Below, piece after piece: positions 1 through 8,482 of a stretch of DNA of 64,000 bases. The DNA comes from Ruthenibacterium avium (GTDB lineage: Bacteria > Bacillota > Clostridia > Oscillospirales > Ruminococcaceae). A program made the position numbers and the translations under genes. The notes under the pieces are model-generated. The model did not search any database and was not told the origin of the DNA. It was given only the letters and a program-made list of their open reading frames with translations. The first letter of the stretch is position 1. Every line of letters starts with the position of its first letter. Location: assembly GCA_019118905.1 (NCBI GenBank), contig DWYA01000088.1, positions 6,871-70,870 on the forward strand, in the 5' to 3' direction.

Positions 1-1
1 A

Positions 2-1204
2 CGCCGTAATGTTGCCGTTTGGCAGGAGCGGTATGAGGAAAGCTTGCCTTTGCTGCGCGAAATTTTTTACAGCCGTTTACTCGGCGGAAAAATTCCCATG
101 GAGCAGATTCATGAGCGCGCCGCAGAATATGGTCTGTCGTTTCCAGATGGTGTGTGGGCAGTGGCCATTGCATCGGTGACAGGAGAAGGGCTGAATATTG
201 CAGAAGATGCGGTGCTGTTATCAGCGCTTGATTTTTTGCGTGCGCAGTTTTCGCTGCCGAATGCCGCCATGCAGGGGGCGTTGTTTAATGACAATATTGC
301 TTTGATGGTGGAAATTGGGGGCGAAGACCGTTTTTATGCCTTTATGGAGGAGCTGGATCGCCTTTGTCTGCTGGCTGAAACGCTGTTAGGGTTTCGGGTG
401 CGGTTTGGCGTGGGTACGCTTTGCAAACGTGCAGAAATGTTTGCAGCCTCGGCGGCACAGGCAGAAACGGCGCTGCAATATAAGGCTATTACCGACAGCC
501 GCGTGCTGTATATCCGCGACGTAGAGCCGCGGGGCGATGCCGCTGCACTGTTTGGCGAAGTACAGCAGCAAAAAGTGATTGCAGCTGTCAAGCTGGGCAG
601 TGAAGCGCATGTAAAAGAAGTGGTGGAACAAATTGTGGAACAAATGCGCAGCAGTCACCTTTCCATTGTGCAGTGTCAGTTGTTTTTCCTGGAAAGTCTG
701 CTCAGTTTAATGCGGGCGGTGCGTCCGGGTGGGGAAGATTTTGCCGCACTGTTTGAAGAAGAAGTTTCCACCATGCTTTCCACCGACCATTTTCGTTCGC
801 TAGACGATATGAGCGGATGGCTGACCGAGCATTTTTTGAAAATTCAGCAAATGCTGGGCCAGCACCGCAGCGATACCGCGGGCAAAAGCGTCTATTTGGC
901 CAAGGAATATATTGCCGGGCATTACCAGGACAGTGAGCTGAGTGTGGAGCGCTTGTGTGAGGTGCTGCATTTGTCCCCGGCCTATTTTTCCACCTTATTT
1001 AAAAAAGAAACCGGCATGAGCTTTATCAACTACTTAACGCACATGCGCATGGAAAAGGCCGCAGAGCTGCTGCGCACGACAGACGAAAAAACGTATGCCA
1101 TTGCAGACCAAACGGGTTATCCTGACGCCAATTATTTCAGCTATGTGTTTAAACGTCACTTTGGGGTAACGCCGTCCAAGTTTCGGGCAAAGGAACGCGG
1201 CTAA
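2..1204 (+). CDS. YesN-type response regulator, AraC-family output domain (5' part outside window)
   Basis: The reading frame is open from base 2, so the gene starts left of the window and its receiver domain is not visible. The visible 400 residues hold the long middle region typical of YesN/AraC response regulators and, in the last ~100 residues, a double helix-turn-helix AraC domain (LSVERLCEVLHLSPAYFSTL, then the conserved GYPDANYFSYVFKRHFGVTP region). It would be the DNA-binding partner of the histidine kinase that starts 17 bases downstream. The two sugar-binding proteins behind the kinase suggest it controls carbohydrate use. Family assignment is firm; phospho-acceptor Asp cannot be checked here. 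Confidence 0.9.
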   Translation, partial: RRNVAVWQERYEESLPLLREIFYSRLLGGKIPMEQIHERAAEYGLSFPDGVWAVAIASVTGEGLNIAEDAVLLSALDFLRAQFSLPNAAMQGALFNDNIALMVEIGGEDRFYAFMEELDRLCLLAETLLGFRVRFGVGTLCKRAEMFAASAAQAETALQYKAITDSRVLYIRDVEPRGDAAALFGEVQQQKVIAAVKLGSEAHVKEVVEQIVEQMRSSHLSIVQCQLFFLESLLSLMRAVRPGGEDFAALFEEEVSTMLSTDHFRSLDDMSGWLTEHFLKIQQMLGQHRSDTAGKSVYLAKEYIAGHYQDSELSVERLCEVLHLSPAYFSTLFKKETGMSFINYLTHMRMEKAAELLRTTDEKTYAIADQTGYPDANYFSYVFKRHFGVTPSKFRAKERG

Positions 1205-1221
1205 GGAAAGGAGAGGCAACT

Positions 1222-3048
1222 ATGACCGGGCCGGTGCGCTATCTTGCAAAGCGGATTGCACAACAGTATCGAACCATGAGCCTTCAGCGCGTGATTTCTT
1301 TGTTTTTCACCGTTGTGACGGCACTTGGCATGATCTTTATGGGGGCCACGCTGTTTTTTCGCTTTTCCGATACCTTGGCGGCCATGTCGGTAGACAGCAC
1401 GCAGAAAGTTTTATCCCAAGTGAACTGGAATTTGGACAGCTATCTGCGCCGCGTGATGCGCATTTCCGATACGCTGTATTATCGCGTGATTAAAAATATG
1501 GACTTTGCCAAGGAAGATACTTCCCAGCTTTTGTCGGCGGCCAGCTTGCTCTATGAGGAAAACCGCGATGTGCTGGTGTCCATGGCGCTCTTTGACGAAA
1601 AGGGAAACTTGCTTTGTTCCGTTCCCTTTTCTCAGCTGAAAAAAAACGCGGTACCGCAGGAAAGCATGTGGTTTCAGCAAGCGATGGAGCATGTGGAAAA
1701 CCTCGAATTTTCAGCCCCGCATATTCAGCGCCTGTTTCAAGACCCTGACGACCCCTATCGCTGGGTGGTATCTCTGAGCCGCCATGTGCAGCTGACGTGC
1801 GATGGACGCATCGAAAGCGGCGTATTGCTGGTGGATATGAGCTTTTCCGGCATTGAACAGGTATGCAGCTCGGCGGCGCTTGCCAACGGCGGCTATGTTT
1901 ACCTGATGGACCACACGGGAGAAATTATTTATCACCCGCGCCAGCAGATGATTTATGCCGGACTGCAAACAGAAAATTATTTGGAAGCGGCTAAGTACAG
2001 CGACGGCACACAAACCGAAGTGTTTGAAGGCCAGCGCCGGCACGTTACTGTGAAAACGGTGGGATATACAGGCTGGAAACTGGTGGCGGTCGTTCCTGTG
2101 GACGGGCTTTGGCAGGATTCGGGACAAATGATTTTGTTCGGTGTTTCCATGCTGTTGTTTTCGGTGTTTTTAATGGCGTTTTTAAACTTCCGCATTTCTG
2201 CCTATATTTCTGACCCCCTTCGCCGTTTGGAACATGAAATTGAAGAAATTAAAAAGGGGAAAGAAACGATGGAGCCGGTGGAAGACGGCTGCTATGAGGT
2301 GCAGCAGCTGAGCCATTCCATTTTTTCCATGGTTTCTACCATGCGCCATTTAACAAATGATATTTTGCAGCAGGAACGCCAGAAACGGCGCAAAGAGCTG
2401 GAAGTGCTTCAATCGCAAATCAACCCGCACTTTTTGTATAACACACTCGACTCCATCATTTGGATGACGGAGGCAGGACGTTATCAAGAGTCAATTGAAA
2501 TGGTCACGTCTTTGGCGCGTTTTTTCCGCATTTCGCTCAGCAAAGGGTGCAGCATCATTCCGCTTGCTGATGAGCTGGAACATGCCTGCCATTATATGAA
2601 TATTCAAGCCATCCGCTATAAAAATAAATTTACGTTTTTTATTTGCGCACATCCCGACACACAAGGGTTGTATGCGCTGAAGCTCAGCGTTCAGCCTGTG
2701 CTGGAAAACGCAATTTACCACGGCATTTCCGGCTTGGATGAGGATGGCGAAATTAAGGTGGAGGCGCTGCGGGACGGTGATGACTTGCTCATTCGCATCA
2801 GCGATAACGGCGCGGGGATTCCTCCGGCGATTGCCGATACCTTATTGGACGAAGACCGCCCGGCCTCTCACTCCAAGGGTTCCGGCATTGGGCTGCGAAA
2901 TGTGCATCGTCGGTTGGCGCTTTCCTTTGGGGAGGCGTACGGCTTGAAAGTGGTTAGCGAACCCGACGAAGGAACCATGGTGGAGCTGAGAATGCCTGCT
3001 ATGGATAAGCAAGCCGCCGAAGGCTATGGAAGGGAGGAGGTTTTGTGA
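1222..3048 (+). CDS. YesM-type sensor histidine kinase
   Basis: 608-residue membrane kinase of the LytS/YesM class. TM1 at about residues 22-48, an extracellular sensing region of ~250 residues (dCache-like), TM2 at about 300-322, HAMP linker, then the His_kinase/HATPase module. The H-box QSQINPHFLYNTLDSI carries His403; the N-box QPVLENAIYHG carries Asn496; G boxes DNGAGIPP and GSGIGLRNV follow. Start ATG is preceded by GGAAAGGAGAGG. It follows the response regulator closely and overlaps the next gene by 4 bases (GTGA), so the genes are co-transcribed. Ligand unknown; a sugar presented by the downstream binding proteins is my inference. Confidence 0.93.
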   Translation: MTGPVRYLAKRIAQQYRTMSLQRVISLFFTVVTALGMIFMGATLFFRFSDTLAAMSVDSTQKVLSQVNWNLDSYLRRVMRISDTLYYRVIKNMDFAKEDTSQLLSAASLLYEENRDVLVSMALFDEKGNLLCSVPFSQLKKNAVPQESMWFQQAMEHVENLEFSAPHIQRLFQDPDDPYRWVVSLSRHVQLTCDGRIESGVLLVDMSFSGIEQVCSSAALANGGYVYLMDHTGEIIYHPRQQMIYAGLQTENYLEAAKYSDGTQTEVFEGQRRHVTVKTVGYTGWKLVAVVPVDGLWQDSGQMILFGVSMLLFSVFLMAFLNFRISAYISDPLRRLEHEIEEIKKGKETMEPVEDGCYEVQQLSHSIFSMVSTMRHLTNDILQQERQKRRKELEVLQSQINPHFLYNTLDSIIWMTEAGRYQESIEMVTSLARFFRISLSKGCSIIPLADELEHACHYMNIQAIRYKNKFTFFICAHPDTQGLYALKLSVQPVLENAIYHGISGLDEDGEIKVEALRDGDDLLIRISDNGAGIPPAIADTLLDEDRPASHSKGSGIGLRNVHRRLALSFGEAYGLKVVSEPDEGTMVELRMPAMDKQAAEGYGREEVL

Positions 3049-3989
3049 AACAGCGCAAAGCTATGCTGTTGCAGCTTGCCATTTTAGGGATTTTGGGGGC
3101 AGGTGTCCTCATCTCTTTGGCACTCCCTTCCAGCGGCTTGTTGGAGCCTTCCCAGCAGGTGATTGAGATTTCCGTGATTGCACGGGACGAAGACGACATC
3201 TACTGGGAGAATACAAAAATCGGCATGGAACAAGCCGCACGAGAAGCCGGGGCAGAGCTTCGCTTTTTATATCTCAGCCGCCCCAATGCACAAGAGGAGC
3301 AAATGGAGCTGATGAATAGGGAAGCGCAGCGCGGCGCACAGGCTTTTATTGTGGCGCCTGTGTCCGATGCCTGTGTGGAAACTTTCGTCCAAGAGGGCGG
3401 CAAAGTTCCTGTGATTTCCATGGAGTCGTGTGCAGCGGGTGCAGCCGCTTGGATTGCGCCCGACCAAGCCGCGCTTGGAACGGCGCTGGCACAGGAAATT
3501 TTAGAAGATGGGGCGCCGGAGTGTGCCTTGCTGCTGGACACGGCGGAAAATAACAGCGCGGTTTCCCAGCGCTTAGAAGCTGTGGAAGCAACGCTGCACC
3601 AGCAGGGGGTCAAAACGGCACGAATGCGCATTGCGGCGCAGGAGCTGACCTCGCAATCCTTTTTGTGGGCGCAGCCCAGTTATGACGTGGTGATTGTCGC
3701 TGAACCGGCTGCCGCCGAAGCACTCGTCAAGAAAAAAACGGAGCTTCAGCTGTCACAGCGCTTGTATGGAGTGGGGATCAGCGATGCCATTGCGCTGGCG
3801 CTGGAGGAGGAAAGCTTGTCGGCGTGCGCCGTCATTGGGGAGTATGCCTCCGGGTATTTGGCAGTACAGCAAGCCTTGCGTGCCGTACAAGGCCAAACGG
3901 TTTCTTCTCAAACGATGCCGTTTGTAATTGTAAGAGGAGAGGATTTCGATGCGCTTGACATTCAAAAGCTTTTGTTCGCGGTGGATTAG
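3045..3989 (+). CDS. Periplasmic binding protein-like sugar sensor, membrane-anchored
   Basis: 314 residues with an N-terminal hydrophobic signal/anchor (residues 6-27, no lipobox Cys) and a type I periplasmic sugar-binding fold (Peripl_BP_4: IARDEDDIYWENTKIGMEQ, then FIVAPVSD and VPVISME). It starts at GTG overlapping the kinase stop codon by 4 bases and overlaps the next binding protein by 41 bases. No ABC permease or ATPase gene is near. As known for similar YesMN loci in clostridia, such proteins often act as ligand-presenting partners of the kinase rather than transporter subunits; this role is inferred from context. Confidence 0.8.
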   Translation: MKQRKAMLLQLAILGILGAGVLISLALPSSGLLEPSQQVIEISVIARDEDDIYWENTKIGMEQAAREAGAELRFLYLSRPNAQEEQMELMNREAQRGAQAFIVAPVSDACVETFVQEGGKVPVISMESCAAGAAAWIAPDQAALGTALAQEILEDGAPECALLLDTAENNSAVSQRLEAVEATLHQQGVKTARMRIAAQELTSQSFLWAQPSYDVVIVAEPAAAEALVKKKTELQLSQRLYGVGISDAIALALEEESLSACAVIGEYASGYLAVQQALRAVQGQTVSSQTMPFVIVRGEDFDALDIQKLLFAVD

Positions 3990-4995
3990 CCTTTCTCTTG
4001 CTGTTCTGATGCCGCTGAGCATGGCGGGGTGCAGCTTTGCCAAGACGCAGCCCGAGCCCATTCGCATTGGGGTAACGGTGTATGACCAAGAGGATACCTT
4101 TATTGCGTCCTTGACACAGTCCTTACAGCAGAATGCACAGGCCGCCGAGGTGGAGTATGGTGTCAAAATCAATGTTTCCATCGCGGACGGCAAGGGCAAT
4201 CAAACTACGCAGATGGAACAGGTGGACGGATTCATTAAACAGGGCTGTGATGTGATTTGCGTCAATGTTGTAGACAGAACCGCCGCCGCGGTGTTAATTG
4301 ATAAAGCAAAAGAGGCGCAAATCCCCCTTCTGTTTTTTAACCGCGAACCGGTAGAGGAAGATTTGCGCCGCTGGGAGCAAGTGGTGTATATCGGCGCAAA
4401 AGCCGAGCAAAGCGGCGTGATTCAAGGCCGAATGGTGGTGCAGGCTTGGCAGGAGGAGCCCGAGCGCTGGGATAAAAACGGCGACGGTATTTTGCAGTAT
4501 GTTCTGTTGGAGGGCGAACCCGGCCACCAAGACGCACTTTTGCGCACTGAGTATGCGGCAAAGGGCATGACCGCGGAAGGACTTTCGGCGCAAAAGCTGG
4601 CCGGAGACACCGCCAATTGGAACCGGGGACAGGCCATGAGCAAGATGAGCCTATGGCTGGATACTTACGGCGAGCAGATTGAAGCTGTAATTTCCAATAA
4701 TGACGATATGGCGCTGGGGGCGATTGACGCCTTTTTGGAACGTGAAATGGAGGTTCCTCTTGTGGTGGGGGTGGACGCCACCCAGCAAGCGCTTGAGGCC
4801 ATTCGAGAGGGAACGCTGTACGGCACCGTTCACAATGACGCCAAAGGCATTGCACAGGCGCTGTTGGAGCTTTGCCTTGTTTACAGCGGCACGCTGGACG
4901 CTTCTCAGGCGCCCGCTTTGGAAAAAGAGCATTATTTGTGGTTTTCCTACGAGGGCATTACAGCCGCGCAGCTGGACGACTGGCAAGAGGAGTGA
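3949..4995 (+). CDS. Galactose/glucose-binding (MglB-like) lipoprotein
   Basis: 348 residues: lipoprotein signal peptide with lipobox LSMAGC (Cys near residue 27), then a Peripl_BP_4 fold. The stretch WDKNGDGILQYVLLEGEPGH matches the EF-hand-like calcium loop and sugar-site region of MglB-type galactose/glucose-binding proteins, and NNDDMALGAIDAF matches their C-lobe. The start ATG lies inside the preceding gene behind GAGGAGAGG. Two binding proteins in tandem after a YesMN pair and with no transporter suggest an extracytoplasmic sensing complex; it could also serve a transporter located elsewhere. Confidence 0.85.
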   Translation: MRLTFKSFCSRWISLSLAVLMPLSMAGCSFAKTQPEPIRIGVTVYDQEDTFIASLTQSLQQNAQAAEVEYGVKINVSIADGKGNQTTQMEQVDGFIKQGCDVICVNVVDRTAAAVLIDKAKEAQIPLLFFNREPVEEDLRRWEQVVYIGAKAEQSGVIQGRMVVQAWQEEPERWDKNGDGILQYVLLEGEPGHQDALLRTEYAAKGMTAEGLSAQKLAGDTANWNRGQAMSKMSLWLDTYGEQIEAVISNNDDMALGAIDAFLEREMEVPLVVGVDATQQALEAIREGTLYGTVHNDAKGIAQALLELCLVYSGTLDASQAPALEKEHYLWFSYEGITAAQLDDWQEE

Positions 4996-5008
4996 TGCCG
5001 GGGAACAC

Positions 5009-5037
5009 TTGCAATTTTTGCGCTGTTTCGATACAAT
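5009..5037 (+). promoter_or_regulatory. Predicted sigma-A promoter of the heparinase-like gene
   Basis: TTGCAA (5009-5014), 17-base spacer, TACAAT (5032-5037). A 6-bp inverted repeat GATACA/TGTATC (about 5030-5052) covers the -10 element and could be an operator. It lies in the 121-base gap before the gene at 5117. Confidence 0.5.
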
Positions 5038-5116
5038 AAAAAATGCTGTATCAAGGCGGGCCGGTGACAAAATCCGTCTGATACGGCTTTGGAAAAACGC
5101 GCAGTGAGGTGACGCA

Positions 5117-6925
5117 ATGATACGAACTTATCTAAACCATTTGCCTAAGAATTTTTTGGCGTTTCCCGTTGTGCCTGCGCAAATCGACTGGGACACCGTT
5201 CCGGCGCCGCTGTTGGAAGTGCTTCAGCGGGAGGCGAATTATGCGGCTGAAAGTGAAATTTCGCGCTTGTATTTAACCGATTGGCTGGAGTTTTTCCGCA
5301 CGGGTGCGCGCCACCCCTATGAGCTGAAATGCTTTCAGCGCAGAAAGCAGTTGCGCGACTTAGCTTATGGAATGCTGTTTTTTGACGAAGCGCCGTTTCG
5401 AGATGTGCTGATGAATCTCATTACCGCGATTTGCGAGGAAACAGCGTGGCAGCTGCCCGCCAATAACTTTTATATCGCGGGTACGCCTGCGCTGCAATGG
5501 CCCGATACCCAGCGCCCGGTGATTGATTTGCCGGCTGCCCAAACGGGAGCGCTTTTGGCGTGCTGTCATCATACGCTGGCCAATGTGCTGGTGCCGCCGG
5601 TTCGTGCGCGTATGATGTGCGAAGTGGAGCAGCGGCTGATTGTACCCTATTTAGAAGAACACTTTTGGTGGATGGCCTCTAAGCAGGAGGCGGCTTGTGC
5701 GTGGACGACACAGGTGACGCACGCGGTGCTTTTATGCGCGTTTGCTATGCCGTTTTCCTATGAAATACGGCGCAAAGTGATGCGTCAGGCAGTCTATTCG
5801 CTGGACTATTTTTTGCAGTGCTATACCGCAGAAGCCGAGCGGAAAGAAGAAATGGATGGCGAGCATGAAGCGTTAATGGCCTTTTTCCGCTGTCTTGAAA
5901 TTTTGTCTTTCACGGCATCCGACCCGTTTGAAAAAATTTGGAAAGAGCCGAAGGTTTTGGCAATGGCGCGTCGTTTGTCGCAGTGTACTCCGTCTGTGGA
6001 GGACCCTGTGGAGTGTGCGCAGGAATTTTCCTTGGCGCAAAGGCTGTGTGATAACACTTGGGCGCTGGCGGCGGCACAGCGCTGGCAGCACCATTTGCAG
6101 AAAGGGACAGGCGCAGCGGGCATTGATTTGCAAGCCGCTCTGGTACAGGCAAAATATGCTGCCGCAATGCAGGAGTGTGCAAGCGCAGCGGTTCAGGAAG
6201 AACCGCCGATGTGCTGCGGCGAATGGGATTTGCGTGTGCGTTTGAAGCAGCAAAGCGATGATGCAGCCGTGTTGGGAAGTGTGGCGCTGTTTTATGAGCA
6301 AAATCCCCTTTTGATTGAGTTAGGGGATGGAAGTTATGCACAGACGACCCCGTCCGGCAAGCAATTTACCATTTTGACTCAGCAAAGCCAATGGCACAAC
6401 CTGCCCACGTTTAACGGAGTGATGCAGTCGGCTTTGCAGGAGGATCGCTTGCAGCTGAATAGGAAACAGACACAGGAACAGGTGACGATTTCCATGAATT
6501 TGAGCGATGGCTGGGGCAGCGGTGCTTCTTTGCAAACGTTTGTGCGCAATTTGAGCCTGACAGAAAGCGGGCTTGTGATCCGGGACGAATGCGCGGGCGG
6601 CTATTCGTTCGCTTTTTCCAGCCTGATGCTGGCGCAGCGGCCTATTTTGCACGAAACATATGCCGAACTGGGGGATATTGTAATTGCGTGGGAAGGGCTG
6701 ACAGCCCCCGCAGAGGTGGACGAGCTTTGTGTGCTGGATGAAGCACATTTGAAACAGTGGGGGAATGCGGTATACCGTCTGCGTTTGCCGTTTGCTTCTG
6801 TGCTGGAAGTGCGGGTGCAGTGTGCCCCTCGGGTACAGCGTGCCCCTCGGGTGCAGCGTGCCCCGCAGCCCTCTGTAAAACAGGTGGTGCCGTTTCAATT
6901 TGAACAAATCGGCAAAAGCACTTGA
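5117..6925 (+). CDS. Divergent heparinase II/III-like protein
   Basis: 602 residues, no signal peptide, so cytosolic. The first ~250 residues resemble the alpha/alpha-toroid part of heparinase II/III-family polysaccharide lyases: ICEETAWQLPANNF followed by IDLPAAQTGALLA matches their W-x-x-PAHN...D-L-F-A-A-E-T-x-x-LA pattern. The usual DDGGxDEGxxYW region is reduced to MDGEHEALMAFFRCLEI, and the beta-sandwich half is short, so catalytic competence is doubtful. The C-terminus has three tandem VQRAPR-like hexapeptides. It follows the sensory operon after a probable promoter. Family call is from motif memory only; function uncertain. Confidence 0.55.
   Translation: MIRTYLNHLPKNFLAFPVVPAQIDWDTVPAPLLEVLQREANYAAESEISRLYLTDWLEFFRTGARHPYELKCFQRRKQLRDLAYGMLFFDEAPFRDVLMNLITAICEETAWQLPANNFYIAGTPALQWPDTQRPVIDLPAAQTGALLACCHHTLANVLVPPVRARMMCEVEQRLIVPYLEEHFWWMASKQEAACAWTTQVTHAVLLCAFAMPFSYEIRRKVMRQAVYSLDYFLQCYTAEAERKEEMDGEHEALMAFFRCLEILSFTASDPFEKIWKEPKVLAMARRLSQCTPSVEDPVECAQEFSLAQRLCDNTWALAAAQRWQHHLQKGTGAAGIDLQAALVQAKYAAAMQECASAAVQEEPPMCCGEWDLRVRLKQQSDDAAVLGSVALFYEQNPLLIELGDGSYAQTTPSGKQFTILTQQSQWHNLPTFNGVMQSALQEDRLQLNRKQTQEQVTISMNLSDGWGSGASLQTFVRNLSLTESGLVIRDECAGGYSFAFSSLMLAQRPILHETYAELGDIVIAWEGLTAPAEVDELCVLDEAHLKQWGNAVYRLRLPFASVLEVRVQCAPRVQRAPRVQRAPQPSVKQVVPFQFEQIGKST
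6815..6868 (+). repeat. Three tandem 18-bp repeats in frame
   Basis: Three in-frame copies of an 18-base unit encode VQCAPR, VQRAPR and VQRAPQ near the C-terminus of the heparinase-like protein. Copies differ at only a few bases, which suggests recent expansion by slippage. Confidence 0.9.
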
Positions 6926-6935
6926 TGAGGAAAAA

Positions 6936-6976
6936 GAAAAATCAGCCGGAAACTTGAGGTTTCCGGCTGATTTTTT
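6936..6976. terminator. Bidirectional intrinsic terminator
   Basis: Perfect stem (AATCAGCCGGAAAC paired with GTTTCCGGCTGATT, 5-base loop) flanked by an A run on the left and a T run on the right. It can end both the heparinase-like gene (+) and the convergent CARF gene (-). Confidence 0.9.
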
Positions 6977-7007
6977 GTGTGTGGCAGACAGAACTTTGAC
7001 AGCTGCG

Positions 7008-8198
7008 TTATAAAAGAAGCAGCGATTGAAAGCGGCGAGACAGATCGCCCTTTTTCAGAGTGCTTCGGTCAATTAGAATAATGTCGAGGTCTCGCGCACG
7101 CTGGAGCAGCGAGCGGTCGCGTTCATATACGTCAGCCGCCGTTAAAACAACGGTTTTTGTATTTTCGCCGCCGAATTTTTGGCTTAGAATTTTAATTTCC
7201 GAAAGCGCCAAGGGCGTGGGGGCGCCCATTTTACAAGAAACGAATACCGATTGGATCCCCCGCACCATCAGCACATCAATCTCGTTGCGTGTCGAGCGGT
7301 CGGTGCCTCTGGCGTTGTCCCAATCAACAATGACACTGGTTCGCACATCGTCATAGCAGCCGCATTGAAGCGCGCTGTAATAGGCGTAAAGCTCCAGCCA
7401 AATGCCGTGATTCTGCAAACAATTTTTAATCATGGTGTTTTTATAGGTGAACCGAACGCGATGTGACATAATCTGCAAATCAGACAAAATGCCAAGCTCC
7501 TCCAGCTCATGCAAAAGAGCCGGCTGGTAATAGACGGTGGATTGGCGGTTGACATAAACCGCATGGGGTGCATCCATGACCAGCTGGTTTTCTGCGCCGC
7601 CGGATACCGCTTGGAAAAAGGCCACCAGCTTTCCCCAAGCGCCGGGATTGCGGCACACAACCGGCCAAATCCGAAAGACATCCTGTTCAAAATCTTCGGT
7701 GAGTGCTTCCGGTTCGTAATGGCCATAGCCGATCAAACGAGCGCCGGCAATGGCCAGCAGATCCTCGGCAGACAGCCGGGGCATGGCGTAATAATCGCGC
7801 AGATAATCACAGCCAATTACGTTGACAAACTTTCCGCGTATCGGGTCGATGTAATAAGTGGGAATGTTTTTTTCGCGGCAGTAAAGCCCCGCCTGCAAAA
7901 GCACCAAATCTTTTCCGCCTGTGCAGTCAAACACACAATTGGGGTAGTCGTGAACAATAGCGTCAAAGGTGTTCCAAATCATTTGCGGGTCGCAGGTATC
8001 AATATAATAAAACCGCGCCTTCGTTTTCATTTTTCGGCTTTTAAACAGGCGCTCAACCGCCATTTCTTTGCGCAGGCTGGAATCGCGCGCATCACAAACA
8101 TAAACCACCATGGCAGGCGAAAAAATACAAGCCCCCAAAATGTTTTCCATCGGCTGTTTATCATACAGCTCAATCAAGGTTTTAATTGGCTGGCGCAT
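7008..8198 (-). CDS. Card1/Can2-like CARF-nuclease protein (DUF1887 family), no CRISPR context
   Basis: 396 residues. The N-terminal ~150 residues look like a CARF-type Rossmann domain, with DCTGGKDL at residues 91-98 in the place of the TGG(T)K ligand loop. The C-terminal ~140 residues resemble the PD-(D/E)xK domain of DUF1887: GIWLELYAYY (Glu269), NEIDVL (Asp308) and FVSCKMG (Lys323). Known Card1/Can2 proteins are nucleases activated by cyclic tetra-adenylate made by type III CRISPR Cas10. Here the Glu of the usual E-x-K half-motif is Ser321. No cas gene or repeat array exists in the window. ATG start with AAGGGGG 7 bases upstream. Could be an ancillary immune effector fed by another nucleotide signal, or a housekeeping paralogue. 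Confidence 0.8.
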   Translation of the reverse strand: MRQPIKTLIELYDKQPMENILGACIFSPAMVVYVCDARDSSLRKEMAVERLFKSRKMKTKARFYYIDTCDPQMIWNTFDAIVHDYPNCVFDCTGGKDLVLLQAGLYCREKNIPTYYIDPIRGKFVNVIGCDYLRDYYAMPRLSAEDLLAIAGARLIGYGHYEPEALTEDFEQDVFRIWPVVCRNPGAWGKLVAFFQAVSGGAENQLVMDAPHAVYVNRQSTVYYQPALLHELEELGILSDLQIMSHRVRFTYKNTMIKNCLQNHGIWLELYAYYSALQCGCYDDVRTSVIVDWDNARGTDRSTRNEIDVLMVRGIQSVFVSCKMGAPTPLALSEIKILSQKFGGENTKTVVLTAADVYERDRSLLQRARDLDIILIDRSTLKKGDLSRRFQSLLLL

Positions 8199-8260
8199 GG
8201 AGCTGCCCCCTTTGTGTTCTCATTTTCTGGGATGATGCATTACCGGTTCTTTCTGTCTTT

Positions 8261-8289
8261 ATTGTACTCTGAAAATAGAAAGGATGCAA
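8261..8289 (-). promoter_or_regulatory. Possible promoter of the CARF-nuclease gene
   Basis: On the minus strand TACAAT (8266-8261) with TTGCAT (8289-8284) 17 bases upstream. The -35 match is poor, so confidence is low. Confidence 0.35.
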
Positions 8290-8402
8290 CCATGCGTCTT
8301 ATATCAGTCCAAAGCGGCACAGCGACTGTCAAGGAATTGGCGAAAGCAGCAAATTTTTACAATTCCTTTATGCTTTTTGCTTTCATTTTTTGAAAAAAGC
8401 GA

Positions 8403-8408
8403 TATAAT
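8403..8408 (+). promoter_or_regulatory. Probable -10 element before the AI-2E transporter gene
   Basis: TATAAT at 8403-8408, about 75 bases upstream of the start; no convincing -35 at 16-18 bases. The remaining 8199-8482 region shows nothing else I can name. Confidence 0.4.
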
Positions 8409-8482
8409 AAAAACAGATGTGATTATTTTTTCACAAAAATGCGACACTATTCTAGATTGTATTTTTGAAGGGGGTTATTGTA

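Noticed and set aside
6815..6868. Possible CRISPR-like repeat
   Set aside because: Units are contiguous 18-mers without spacers and are in frame; a coding minisatellite.
7509..8393. 294-codon open frame on the plus strand over the CARF gene
   Set aside because: The minus-strand protein has clear domains and a ribosome site; the plus frame has neither and runs through the promoter region.
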